From: Defluviimonas aquaemixtae
Lineage (GTDB): Bacteria > Pseudomonadota > Alphaproteobacteria > Rhodobacterales > Rhodobacteraceae
Length of the DNA stretch: 64,000 nt
Reading direction: 5' to 3'
Assembly: GCF_900302475.1 (NCBI RefSeq)
Contig: NZ_OMOQ01000001.1
Location: 186,001-250,000, forward strand
Every line of letters starts with the position of its first letter. Positions within the stretch are counted from its first letter, which is position 1. Below are positions 1 to 8,455 of the stretch, piece by piece. A program made the translations under genes and the position numbers. Below the pieces are notes generated by a model that worked only from the letters and a program-made list of their open reading frames with translations, made no database searches and was not told the origin of the DNA.

Positions 1-33
1 AAGAAAACCATAAGTCATGGATGTTTCCTTCGA

Positions 34-834
34 GTGGCCAATCCGCAGCGGCGTCAGGCGATGCGCAACAACATTGACACATTGCTCGATCGGCTCCTGT
101 TGAGGCGTACGCGTGTGCGATGGCAGGACATGGCCGAGCGCGCGGCGCGGCTCGACGCCGACGGGCTCAGGGAGTTGCGCGGTTCTGCGCGGGAACTCAG
201 GCGCGAACTGGATCAAGTGCTGCGTGTCGCCGAGGAGCAGCTTGCGCTGCCATCGACCGATCTGAACGCCGTCCGCAAGCCTCTCATGGCCGACTGGGCG
301 TGGCGGCCCGAGCTCTGGCGTGATCCGGTTGCGCCGGCGGGCATAGCGGGCGTCGAGAACGGCGCCGGATTCGGCAGCGAGGCCACGATATTCCACGATT
401 GCCCGCTAAATGAACTCGCAGTGCGCCAGTACCGGAACCCGCGCGACGCCGAACTTGCGCCCTACAGCTACCGCATGGACGTGTTCGGTTTCGACGGCTC
501 CTTTCTGTCCCTCGTCCTCAATCTGCCGGGGGAAGCGGTCGAGGGGCTTACGCTTGGTCACGTGATCCGCCTCGACGCGGCCGTCGAAATGGAGAGGCCG
601 AAGAAGATCTTCGCCCGCCTGAACGTCCGACACGGCCCCAACACCGAACAGATCGTGCGGGAACTGCCCTTGATGTCGGACGAGGTGATGGTGGAATTCG
701 ACCTCGCCTACAGCAAGATGAACGAAAAGCGGGTGGAGCGGGCCTGGCTGGACCTGATCTTTGACGAGCCAGCGATGAACCAGATCACGTTGCGCGACCT
801 CACGATGAGCCGCCGCCCGCGCGCCGAGATATGA
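34..834 (+). CDS. Conserved hypothetical protein (DUF6478-like)
   Basis: I do not recognise a biochemical function. The N-terminal ~60 residues are Arg/Leu-rich and look helical, possibly coiled-coil. The rest (about 90-266) looks like a beta-rich domain ending in an Arg-rich tail. It resembles a family of uncharacterised Rhodobacteraceae proteins that I recall as DUF6478; that name is from memory. The frame is open back to base 1, so the gene could begin outside the window. GTG at 34 and ATG at 61 are the visible candidates and neither has a strong ribosome binding site. The next gene overlaps its stop, which suggests co-translation. Confidence 0.7.
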   Translation: MANPQRRQAMRNNIDTLLDRLLLRRTRVRWQDMAERAARLDADGLRELRGSARELRRELDQVLRVAEEQLALPSTDLNAVRKPLMADWAWRPELWRDPVAPAGIAGVENGAGFGSEATIFHDCPLNELAVRQYRNPRDAELAPYSYRMDVFGFDGSFLSLVLNLPGEAVEGLTLGHVIRLDAAVEMERPKKIFARLNVRHGPNTEQIVRELPLMSDEVMVEFDLAYSKMNEKRVERAWLDLIFDEPAMNQITLRDLTMSRRPRAEI

Positions 835-845
835 GGGGCGAAGGG

Positions 846-1223
846 ATGAGCGGAATAACACTGCGCGCGTCTGGCATCAGATCAGGGCATTGGGAGGGCG
901 AGATCGAAGCGCAGGGCGACGTGCCGCCCTCAGTCGAGATATGGCACATGGAGCAGCGCCTCGACGGTGCCGAAATCGCGCCTTCCGGCGAGCCGGGCCG
1001 TTGGCGGGCGCGCGTGCCGATCCCCCCCGAGGCATTGAACGACGGCGTGCAGACCTTTCTTGTCAGCGATGGGGCGAGCAATGCACGGATCGGTCAGTTC
1101 ACGATCATCGCAGGTGTGCCGCTCGAAGAGGACATAAGGGCTGAGATCGGTCTGCTGCGCGCCGAGCTCGACATTCTGAAGAAGGCGTTCCGACGCCACT
1201 GCGCCGAGAAACCGGGGCAGTAA
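846..1223 (+). CDS. Small hypothetical protein with C-terminal helix
   Basis: A 125-residue protein of unknown function. Residues ~1-90 look beta-rich and the last ~35 look like a charged helix. ATG at 846 is preferred over the in-frame ATG at 831 (which overlaps the upstream stop) because a GAGG-type ribosome binding site lies at about 833-836. The tight link to the preceding gene suggests the two products work together. No signal peptide, cysteine cluster or catalytic motif is visible. Confidence 0.65.
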   Translation: MSGITLRASGIRSGHWEGEIEAQGDVPPSVEIWHMEQRLDGAEIAPSGEPGRWRARVPIPPEALNDGVQTFLVSDGASNARIGQFTIIAGVPLEEDIRAEIGLLRAELDILKKAFRRHCAEKPGQ

Positions 1224-1361
1224 GATCATTGCCCGCGAATTCGCCGTCCGCGGTATGGCGCTAATGCGCCCACGCACCCCGAACGTGTCCGTGACGCAAC
1301 GTTGGGGATGACCGCGCGGCGCGCTTGTCCCATCTTCCCGGACAAACGAGGAGAGCCATCC

Positions 1362-3380
1362 ATGTCGCCCTATCCCCATCTGCTTGCGCCGCTCGACCTT
1401 GGCCATGTGACGCTTCCGAACCGTGTGCTGATGGGGTCGATGCACACCAATCTCGAAGAGACCGGGGACTGGAACCGCATTGCCGAATTCTACGCGACGC
1501 GCGCGCGCGGCGGCGTGGCGCTGATGGTCACGGGCGGCATGGCGCCGAACCGCGAGGGCGGCGTGTTCCCCGGCGCGGCCGGACTATACACGCCTGAGGA
1601 CATCGCCAACCACCGGGTCGTCACCGACCGCGTGCGTGATGCCGGCGGACGGATCGCCATGCAGATCCTCCATGCCGGGCGCTATGCCTATGGACCGGAT
1701 TGCGTGGCCCCGTCGCCGATCAAATCGCCGATCTCCCCCTTCCCGCCGAGGGAGCTTGACGAGGCCGGGATCGAAAAGCAGGTCGCCGACATCGCGACCG
1801 CTGCGGCGAGGGCGCAGGAAGCGGGCTATGACGGCGTCGAGGTGATGGGGTCCGAAGGCTATTTCCTCAACGAATTCCTCGTGACCCACACGAACAAGCG
1901 GACCGACCGTTGGGGCGGGTCCCACGAAAACCGGATGCGACTGCCGGTCGAGGTCGTGCGCCGCGTGCGCGCAGCAGTCGGCGAAGACTTCATCATCATC
2001 TATCGGATTTCGCTTCTCGATCTCGTGCCCAATGGGCAGAGCTGGGACGAGGTCGTGACCCTCGCCAAGGCCATAGAGGGGGTTGGTGCCTCGATCCTGA
2101 ACACCGGGATCGGCTGGCACGAGGCGCGAATCCCGACGATCGCGACTAGCGTTCCGCGCCGCGCCTTTGCGTGGGTGACGAAGAAGCTCATGGGCGAGGT
2201 CGGGGTGCCGGTCATCACCTCGAACCGGATCAACACGCCGGACGTTGCCGAGGCGGTGCTGGCCGAGGGCTGCGCCGACATGGTCTCGATGGCGCGGCCC
2301 TTCCTCGCGGACCCAGACTTCGTGAAGAAGGCGGCCGAGGGGCGGGCGGACGAGATCGCGCCCTGCATCGCCTGCAACCAGGCCTGCCTCGACCACACGT
2401 TCCAGGGCAAGATCTCGACCTGCCTCGTCAATCCGCGCGCCTGTTTTGAGACGGAACTCGTCATCGCGCCGGCAAAGCAAGCCAAGCGCGTCGCCGTTGT
2501 GGGCGCGGGGCCGGCCGGACTTTCGGCGGCGCTGACGCTGGCAGAACGCTGTCACCAAGTCACGCTTTTCGAACGGGCCGAGCGGATCGGCGGTCAGCTC
2601 AACCTCGCCCGGCAGGTGCCCGGGAAGGAAGAGTTTCACGGGTTCGTCGAGTGGTTCGAGACGATGATCGCGAGGAGCGGCATCGAGGTCCGGCTCGGTG
2701 CGGAGGCTACGGCCGACATGCTCGACGGGTTCGATGATGTCGTGATCGCGACGGGCGTGCGGCCGCGCGATCCGGCCATCCCGGGCCAGGATGGTGACAA
2801 CGTCCTGAGCTACGTCCAAGTCCTCGAAGGCGCGCCGGTCGGTCCGCGCGCGGCTATCGTCGGGGCCGGCGGCATCGGCTTTGACGTCGCGGAGTTCCTG
2901 AGCCAGAAAGGGACGAGCCCGACGCTCGAACTCGATGAGTGGCTCAGCGAGTGGGGGGTTGCGGATCCGGCGCAGATTCCGGGCGGGTTGGGCACGCCGA
3001 AGCCCGAGGAACCAGCACGGCAGGTGACGCTTCTGCAGCGCAAGGCGGAGAAGCCCGGACGCAGGCTCGGCAAGACGACGGGCTGGATACACCGTGCAAC
3101 ACTTACTGCCAAAGGGGTGCAGATGTTGGCCGGTGTGAACTACGAACGTATTGATTCGGAAGGACTTCACGTCACGTCCGGTCCGGATGGTGCGGAGCCG
3201 AGAGTGATCGAAGCCGATACCGTCGTCCTTTGTGCCGGCCAGGAAAGCGAACGCGGTCTGGCAGACATCTTGATCCAGCGTGGTGTTTCCACTCATATCA
3301 TCGGAGGCGCGGATCTGGCAGCCGAACTCGATGCGAAGCGAGCCATCGGCCAGGGCACACGCCTCGCCGCAACGCTTTGA
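1362..3380 (+). CDS. fadH: 2,4-dienoyl-CoA reductase-type NADH:flavin oxidoreductase
   Basis: Old-yellow-enzyme family multidomain reductase of 672 residues, the usual FadH length. The N-terminal TIM barrel (about 1-330) opens with the PLDLG...NRVLMGSMHT signature and carries HAGRY at about residue 104. A 4Fe-4S site follows: C335-x2-C338-x3-C342-x11-C354. An FAD-binding GAGPAG lies near residue 380, and a second Rossmann motif (GAGGIG) belongs to the NAD(P)H domain. The family reduces 2,4-dienoyl-CoA during beta-oxidation of unsaturated fatty acids, with electrons passing NADPH-FAD-FeS-FMN. Start at 1362 has GAGGAGA just upstream; an open extension back to 1302 lacks family similarity. Trimethylamine-dehydrogenase-like relatives share the fold, so the substrate is inferred. 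Confidence 0.88.
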   Translation: MSPYPHLLAPLDLGHVTLPNRVLMGSMHTNLEETGDWNRIAEFYATRARGGVALMVTGGMAPNREGGVFPGAAGLYTPEDIANHRVVTDRVRDAGGRIAMQILHAGRYAYGPDCVAPSPIKSPISPFPPRELDEAGIEKQVADIATAAARAQEAGYDGVEVMGSEGYFLNEFLVTHTNKRTDRWGGSHENRMRLPVEVVRRVRAAVGEDFIIIYRISLLDLVPNGQSWDEVVTLAKAIEGVGASILNTGIGWHEARIPTIATSVPRRAFAWVTKKLMGEVGVPVITSNRINTPDVAEAVLAEGCADMVSMARPFLADPDFVKKAAEGRADEIAPCIACNQACLDHTFQGKISTCLVNPRACFETELVIAPAKQAKRVAVVGAGPAGLSAALTLAERCHQVTLFERAERIGGQLNLARQVPGKEEFHGFVEWFETMIARSGIEVRLGAEATADMLDGFDDVVIATGVRPRDPAIPGQDGDNVLSYVQVLEGAPVGPRAAIVGAGGIGFDVAEFLSQKGTSPTLELDEWLSEWGVADPAQIPGGLGTPKPEEPARQVTLLQRKAEKPGRRLGKTTGWIHRATLTAKGVQMLAGVNYERIDSEGLHVTSGPDGAEPRVIEADTVVLCAGQESERGLADILIQRGVSTHIIGGADLAAELDAKRAIGQGTRLAATL

Positions 3381-3531
3381 CCAGCCTTTGTTAAGCATTT
3401 GGCGCCGATCGGCGGTTATTTGCCACTTTGGTTCCCGACTTTACCCCAGTCTTGACCGGCAAGCTCCGCAATATTGCCCGAATTGGTCGTGATACCTGTC
3501 AGCGGCGGGCAATGTTTTTGACGGGTGCACA

Positions 3532-4437
3532 ATGGATAGACTCACAGAGATGGAGGCCTTCGCCACTGTCGTAGATCAGGGGGGATTTACGGACGCGGCG
3601 AAGAAGATGGGGATTTCTAAGTCCGCAGTCTCCAAACATGTGTCATCACTCGAAGCGCGTCTGGGGGCGCGGCTTCTGAACCGAACGACCCGCCGCGTAT
3701 CGCCCACCGAAATCGGCCTTGCCTATTACGATCGCGCCCGCCGCGTGCTCAACGATGCCGGAGAGGCCGACGCGCTGGTCACATCGATGCAATCCGCGCC
3801 GTCCGGGCTTCTGCGGATTTCCGTGGCCACCGATTTCGGGGTGAACCTGCTCTCGCCGATCCTTGGCGATTTCCTTCTCGAGTATCCCGAGATCACGGTG
3901 AATATGGTGCTCAACAACCGCTATGTGGAGCTGATCTCGGAAGGCTTCGACATGGCGATCCGTGTTGGCGAGCTGGAAGATTCCACGCTGCGCGCCCGTA
4001 AGCTGACCGAGACTGCCAAACGGATGGTCGGCGCACCGAGCTATTTCCAGAAATACGGCCGCCCGCAGAAGATCGATGACCTGAACGAGCACAAGCTGTT
4101 GCACTATTCCAACCAGGCGGCGGGGAACGTCTGGAAGATCACCGCGCCCTCTGGCGAGAAGCGTCAGGTCCGGACGGCAGGCTGGCTGACCGTGAATGAC
4201 GGCCAGTCGCTTCTCAACGCCGCGATCTCGGGGCTTGGCATCGCCTATCTGCCATCTTTCCTTTATGCCGATGCGCTGAGCAAAGGCCTTGTGGAAGAAG
4301 CGATCCCCGAGCTGCCGGTCGAGACGTTGGGCATCTACGCTGTCTACCCGCCGGGCCGATTTACCCAGCCCAAGGTGCGCGCCTTCATCGACTTCCTCGC
4401 GCAGTCGTTCTCCGACAAGGGGCCGAACGACTGGTGA
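3532..4437 (+). CDS. LysR-family transcriptional regulator
   Basis: A 301-residue LysR regulator. The N-terminal winged HTH (residues ~1-62) contains the typical MEAFATVVDQGGFTDAAKKM stretch followed by SKSAVSKHV and LEARLGARLLNRTTR. The remainder is a periplasmic-binding-protein-like effector domain. It is the CrgA/DhaR-like subtype whose members often repress small redox or detoxification genes, but its ligand cannot be read from sequence. It lies 151 bp downstream of the fadH-like gene on the same strand, so it has its own upstream region. It converges on the OmpA-domain gene. It may regulate the fadH-like gene or itself, which is inference from proximity only. Confidence 0.92.
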   Translation: MDRLTEMEAFATVVDQGGFTDAAKKMGISKSAVSKHVSSLEARLGARLLNRTTRRVSPTEIGLAYYDRARRVLNDAGEADALVTSMQSAPSGLLRISVATDFGVNLLSPILGDFLLEYPEITVNMVLNNRYVELISEGFDMAIRVGELEDSTLRARKLTETAKRMVGAPSYFQKYGRPQKIDDLNEHKLLHYSNQAAGNVWKITAPSGEKRQVRTAGWLTVNDGQSLLNAAISGLGIAYLPSFLYADALSKGLVEEAIPELPVETLGIYAVYPPGRFTQPKVRAFIDFLAQSFSDKGPNDW

Positions 4438-4479
4438 CGGGCAATCCCGTTCAACGAGTGACGAAGTACGAGTGGACTA

Positions 4480-5418
4480 TCAGTGGGTCGAGGCGATCAT
4501 CGCCTCGACCCTTCTGTTTCGGGTGCGCCCTTCAGGCGTGAGATTGCTCGCGATCGGGCTGAGATAACCGACGCCGTCGGCCGACAGCTGTGCCGGGTTG
4601 ACGCCATGGGCCGAGACCAGTCGCTCCATCACGGACCGCGCGCGCTGGCGTGACAGCGAGACATTCGCATCGAGCGAGCCTTCCGCATCCGTATGGCCGA
4701 CTAGCGCGATGCGGCGTCCGGGGTTGCGGCCGAGCCACGCGGCAAGCGCGGAGAGCGAGGCGAAGTCGCCTTCTGACAGCCGCGCCGAGCCGGAATCGAA
4801 GGCAAGATCCTGAAGCACGACCTTGCCGGCGTTATTGAGCGCCGTCGTCACTCCATCCGCGTCGGTGGGCAGGGGCGGGCGTGCCGACGCCGGCACCGGC
4901 TTGGCGAGCGCGGCGGGCTTGGCCATCGCAGCTCCCACGCGGGTCATCTGCACGAAGCCGCTGTCGGCCGACCGGCTGACGAGCAGGCTGACATAATCGG
5001 GCACCGGCCCCGCCACGCGCCGCGCCGAGAGGAAGCGGAAATCGCCCAGATCGACGTGCATCTCGGGTTCGGGCAAGACACGGGTCGAGAAGCGGAAATC
5101 GAAGCCGCCGCACGCGTCGGTCTCGCATTCGAAGAGCACATCGAACCCCTCGGCAATAAGCTGGTCGCGCAATTCGGCAATCAGCGCCATCGTCGTGATA
5201 TCGGCACCGCGAATGCGCCACGCGGTTTGCGTGACCTCGCCTTCCGTCGCCACCGTCTCGGCCTGCCCGTCGGACCAGGGGCCTATCGGCAGCGCGTAGC
5301 TGCCCATGGCACGCGCCTCTTCGGCCGTGCGGTCGGCCTGCCTAGGCAGGACGAGCGTCGGCGCCGCCAGCGCGGCCGCCGGCACACACATGAGAAGGGC
5401 GAGCGCGAGCGATTTCAT
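4480..5418 (-). CDS. OmpA-domain periplasmic/outer-membrane protein
   Basis: A 312-residue exported protein. It starts with a Sec signal peptide (MKSLALALLMCVPAAALAA). A unique middle domain follows, containing the pair CETDAC, probably a disulfide. The C-terminal OmpA-like peptidoglycan-binding domain (about 195-310) shows FDSGSARL, GHTDAEGS and the SLSRQRARSVM/RNRRVE motifs. The domain binds diaminopimelate in murein, anchoring the protein to the wall. ATG at 5418 is chosen because of the signal peptide and a GGGAGG ribosome site just upstream. It overlaps the stop of the AhpD-like gene by 4 nt (ATGA). The last codons contain a long perfect palindrome, listed separately. Confidence 0.88.
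   Translation of the reverse strand: MKSLALALLMCVPAAALAAPTLVLPRQADRTAEEARAMGSYALPIGPWSDGQAETVATEGEVTQTAWRIRGADITTMALIAELRDQLIAEGFDVLFECETDACGGFDFRFSTRVLPEPEMHVDLGDFRFLSARRVAGPVPDYVSLLVSRSADSGFVQMTRVGAAMAKPAALAKPVPASARPPLPTDADGVTTALNNAGKVVLQDLAFDSGSARLSEGDFASLSALAAWLGRNPGRRIALVGHTDAEGSLDANVSLSRQRARSVMERLVSAHGVNPAQLSADGVGYLSPIASNLTPEGRTRNRRVEAMIASTH
4485..4511. repeat. 27-nt perfect palindrome inside the OmpA-domain gene 3' end
   Basis: Two 13-nt arms (4485-4497 and 4499-4511) are perfectly complementary around a single central base. They lie in the last codons of the OmpA-domain gene, just before its stop. There is no following T-tract, so a simple intrinsic terminator is not supported. It could be an mRNA-stabilising hairpin at the 3' end of the four-gene operon, or a protein-binding dyad. 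Confidence 0.6.
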
Positions 5419-5990
5419 CGGCGCCTCCCGTGATATTCCGGGTTGGGCTCCATCGCGGTCGCAGATGCAATACGGTTCGTCATGTTGAAGAACCCCGTGA
5501 CCGAGGCGATATCCCAAATGTCGCGTTCAACGAAGCCCGCGTCCCTGAGAATCTGCCGATCGCTTTCCTCGACCCTGGACGACGAAAGCGTCAATTTTTC
5601 GGCGAATTCCAGCATCGCCCGCTGGCGCGCCGACAGGGGTGCCACGCGCCAGTTCATCACGAGCGCTTCGCCCAGCGTCGGATCGCCTGAAAGTTCGCGC
5701 ACCGCGGCGCCGTGGGCGACCTGGCAGTACCAGCAGCGATTGAGCGACGAGACCGCGACGGCGATCATCTCGCGTTCGAGCTTCGAGAGCCCGCTGTCGG
5801 CCAGCATCAGGTCGTTGTAGAAGGCGGTGAAGGCGTCGAGCTTGTCGATGTCGAACGCGTAGGCCCTGAGCACGTTGGGCACGAGGCCGAGCTTCTCCAT
5901 GCACACGTCGAAATACTTCCGGGTCGCGTCCGGAAGGGGCCTGACCATGGGAAGATCAAGCGCCGTGGGGCTGGCACCGTTGTCCTTCAA
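5415..5990 (-). CDS. AhpD/CMD-like peroxidase-related protein
   Basis: Carboxymuconolactone-decarboxylase (CMD) fold protein with the AhpD-type redox motif CWYCQVAHG (C-x2-C-x3-H), characteristic of alkylhydroperoxidase-like enzymes. At 191 residues it matches the 'peroxidase-related enzyme' subgroup. No ATG precedes the conserved N-terminus. A TTG at 5990 with GGAG upstream gives MKDNGASPTALDLPMV, which fits the family, whereas extending to 6074 would run into the GNAT gene. It lies 16 bp after the GNAT gene and overlaps the OmpA-domain start by 4 nt. Its physiological reductant and substrate are unknown; a role in peroxide defence is inference from the motif. Confidence 0.85.
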   Translation of the reverse strand: MKDNGASPTALDLPMVRPLPDATRKYFDVCMEKLGLVPNVLRAYAFDIDKLDAFTAFYNDLMLADSGLSKLEREMIAVAVSSLNRCWYCQVAHGAAVRELSGDPTLGEALVMNWRVAPLSARQRAMLEFAEKLTLSSSRVEESDRQILRDAGFVERDIWDIASVTGFFNMTNRIASATAMEPNPEYHGRRR

Positions 5991-6006
5991 CTGCTCCGCT
6001 TGCCTC

Positions 6007-6717
6007 TTATGGTTGTCTTGAGCGGTAGTGATAGTGTCCCACAATCTGCATGCCGAGGGAAGAATAGAGCGCATTTGCCGACTGATTCGCCTGGGTCACA
6101 AGCACTGAAAACCGTTCCGCCCCATGATGTTGCGCCCACCCGGCGGATTTCCGCACAATGTTGAGCGCGGATCCTTGCCGACGCTGGTCGGGGATCACGT
6201 AAAGCGCGTGCATCATCGCCGTTTCCGTGTGAATCGCGACGTAGGCGACGCCCGATGCGCGGTCCCGGACGCGGCCGAGGATCGCGGTCTTGGGAGCCTC
6301 CGCCCGCTCCATCACGGCGAGGCGGGCGGGTCCGATCCCGCCCTCGGCCCAGAGATCGCGCATCATCGCGAGCGGCGGCCAGAGCGCGAAGGCGGAGATC
6401 GGCTTCGGCGGCGGCTCGGCAAGAGAGGCGGAGGGGCCGGAATAGATATGAACCGGGTCCTTGATCCGGTAGCCGCGTTCGGCAAGCGCGGCGTCGAGGT
6501 CGTCCTCATCCGCGCGGATCATGAAGAGGGGCGGCTGGCCGAGCGCCTGGTGCACCGCCTCGGCGGCGTCGATGTCCGTCTCGCTCCAGGAACCCTCGGC
6601 TGTGGCGCAGGAGACGCGCTGGCCGCCGCCTCGGCCCTCGCGCACGACAAACGCGCCCGCGGCGTGCTGGGCGGCTGCGGGCCAGGTCGCCTCGCCCACC
6701 GCGAAGAGGTCCGTCAT
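6007..6717 (-). CDS. GNAT family N-acetyltransferase
   Basis: A 236-residue protein whose C-terminal half is a GNAT acetyltransferase domain. Motif A (acetyl-CoA loop) is visible as VIPDQRRQGSALNIV near residues 170-185, followed by QANQSANALYSSLGM, the usual motif B. The N-terminal ~100 residues are a divergent half-domain, as in two-lobed GNATs. The acceptor substrate cannot be told. Its start codon overlaps the stop of the cinA-type gene by 4 nt (ATGA), so it is translationally coupled to it. Confidence 0.86.
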   Translation of the reverse strand: MTDLFAVGEATWPAAAQHAAGAFVVREGRGGGQRVSCATAEGSWSETDIDAAEAVHQALGQPPLFMIRADEDDLDAALAERGYRIKDPVHIYSGPSASLAEPPPKPISAFALWPPLAMMRDLWAEGGIGPARLAVMERAEAPKTAILGRVRDRASGVAYVAIHTETAMMHALYVIPDQRRQGSALNIVRKSAGWAQHHGAERFSVLVTQANQSANALYSSLGMQIVGHYHYRSRQP

Positions 6718-7445
6718 GGGGCCGCGTCCGGGAAGAGCGCGGCGAGCCGCGCCATCGCGGCGTCGATCCGCGCCGGGTCGGTTCCCCGGATCACGATGTT
6801 CGCGCCGTAGACGCCGTTCACGATGAACGGGTAGGAGCCGATGCTCAGGTCGGAGAATTCCTCGGCCAGCGCGCCGAGCGGGCCGGCGATCACGCCCTCG
6901 CCCTGGTCGATCCGGAGCGTCTGGCTGAAAAGCGGCTTGCCGCCCGTCAGCTGGGGCAGGAGCGAGGCGACCATCGCGCGGAAGATGTCCGGCACGCCGG
7001 CCATCACGTGGACGTTTTCCAGGCTGAAGCCGGGCGCGGCGGAAATCGGGTTCTCGATCAGCTGCGCGCCTTCGGGCATGCGCGCCATCCGCTTGCGCGC
7101 CGCGTTGAATTCGAGCCCCGAGCGGTCGTAATGCGCCGCGAGGATCGCGCGCGCGTCCTCGCGGATGTCGAGCGAAACGCCGAAAGCCTCGGCGACGGCG
7201 TCGGCGGTGATGTCGTCATGCGTCGGGCCGATGCCGCCCGAGGTGAAGACATGGGTACAGGCGGCACGGAGCGCGTTGACGGCAGCCGCGATCGCCGCCC
7301 GCTCGTCGGAGACGATGCGAACTTCCTTCAGGTCGATCCCGATCCGCACGAGTTCGCCGGCGAGGTAATGCATGTTCGCGTCACGGGTGCGGCCCGACAG
7401 GATCTCGTCCCCGACGATCAGTATGGCGGCGGTGGGGTTGGGCAT
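6714..7445 (-). CDS. cinA: CinA N-terminal-type molybdopterin-binding-fold protein
   Basis: A 243-residue competence/damage-inducible A family protein. It shows AAILIVGDEILSGRTRDANM at the N-terminus and SGGIGPTHDDITADAVAEAF near residue 70, the conserved MoaB/Mog-fold core. It lacks the C-terminal nicotinamide-nucleotide amidase domain of full-length CinA, so it is the short form that typically carries the ADP-ribose/CoA pyrophosphatase-like half. ATG at 7445 is chosen because the family N-terminus begins there; further upstream sequence is the divergent promoter region shared with map. It is first in the minus-strand run leading to the OmpA-domain gene. Confidence 0.88.
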   Translation of the reverse strand: MPNPTAAILIVGDEILSGRTRDANMHYLAGELVRIGIDLKEVRIVSDERAAIAAAVNALRAACTHVFTSGGIGPTHDDITADAVAEAFGVSLDIREDARAILAAHYDRSGLEFNAARKRMARMPEGAQLIENPISAAPGFSLENVHVMAGVPDIFRAMVASLLPQLTGGKPLFSQTLRIDQGEGVIAGPLGALAEEFSDLSIGSYPFIVNGVYGANIVIRGTDPARIDAAMARLAALFPDAAP

Positions 7446-7569
7446 GGCGGTCTTCCCTGGCTGCGCAAATCGGTATAGGGCGCGACGCTTCCGGGCGGAA
7501 GCCCCCGGCTCTGGCCAAAGCAGCGAAGCTTCACTATCTAGTTTCGGTATGGAGCGGAAGGAGAGCTTT

Positions 7570-8376
7570 GTGGATGACCCGCGCGGCCGTCTGACCAAGG
7601 ACGGGATCAGGATCTACGAGCCGGCGGATTTCGCCGGCATGCACGCGGCCGGGCGGCTCGCGGCCGAGATCCTCGACGAGGTGGCCGATCTCGTCCAGCC
7701 CGGGGTGACGACCGGGGCGCTCGACGATTTCATCCACGGCCGGGTCGAGGCGGCGGGTGCACGCTCGGCGACGATCGGCTATCGCGGCTATCAGCATGCG
7801 TCCTGCATTTCCGTGAACCACGTCGTCTGCCACGGGATCCCGGGGCCGAAAGTGCTGAAGGACGGGGATATCCTCAACATCGATGTGACCGTGGTCGTCG
7901 ATGGCTGGTATGGCGATACGAGCCGGATGTATGTCGCGGGATCGCTTTTGCGCAAGGCTGACAGGCTGATAGAGGTCACCCATGACGCGCTGATGAAGGG
8001 GATCGAGGCCGTTCGGCCCGGCAACACTTTCGGCGATATCGGATATGCGATTCAGACCTATGTCGAATTGCAAAGGATGAGCGTGGTGCGCGATTTCTGC
8101 GGTCACGGCCTCGGCCGGGTGTTCCACGCCCCGCCCAACGTCTTGCACTATGGACGCGAGGGGACGGGACCGCGACTTGAAGAAGGCATGTTCTTCACGA
8201 TAGAGCCGATGGTGAACTTGGGCCGGCCCGAGACCAAGGTTCTTGCCGACGACTGGACCGCAGTTACGCGCGACAAGTCGCTTTCGGCGCAATTCGAGCA
8301 TTCGGTGGGCGTGACGGCGGACGGATGCGAGATTTTCACGCTGTCGCCTGCAGGGCGGTTCTTTCCGACCAAGTGA
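7570..8376 (+). CDS. map: Type I methionine aminopeptidase
   Basis: Removes initiator methionine from nascent proteins. The 268-residue sequence has the five metal ligands in order: two Asp in NIDVTVVVDGWYGDTSRMY, His in CGHGLGR, Glu in FFTIEPMV, and Glu in QFEHSVGVT. There is no N-terminal zinc-finger extension, so it is the bacterial type Ia form. I prefer GTG at 7570 because AAGGAGAG sits 6 nt upstream; an in-frame ATG at 7549 would place that site inside the gene. It is divergent from the cinA-type gene, sharing a ~125-bp promoter region. Confidence 0.95.
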   Translation: MDDPRGRLTKDGIRIYEPADFAGMHAAGRLAAEILDEVADLVQPGVTTGALDDFIHGRVEAAGARSATIGYRGYQHASCISVNHVVCHGIPGPKVLKDGDILNIDVTVVVDGWYGDTSRMYVAGSLLRKADRLIEVTHDALMKGIEAVRPGNTFGDIGYAIQTYVELQRMSVVRDFCGHGLGRVFHAPPNVLHYGREGTGPRLEEGMFFTIEPMVNLGRPETKVLADDWTAVTRDKSLSAQFEHSVGVTADGCEIFTLSPAGRFFPTK

Positions 8377-8426
8377 CGGGATCGCTGGCGGGAACCGGCC
8401 CCGTGCGCGCGGCTACCTCCCGCGCC

Positions 8427-8450
8427 CTCCCGGAGTATTTGCAAACAGTA
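8427..8450. other. Possible Rhodobacteraceae intergenic element (GGAGTATTT type)
   Basis: In the 79-bp gap between the convergent map and HAD genes, the stretch ending CCCGGAGTATTTGCAAACAG resembles a short element that I recall as frequent at gene ends in Rhodobacteraceae. The resemblance is from memory and the function is unknown. Confidence 0.3.
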
Positions 8451-8455
8451 TAAGA

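Noticed and set aside
1584..3398. 604-codon minus-strand frame opposite fadH
   Set aside because: A GC-rich shadow of the well-supported reductase; no motifs.
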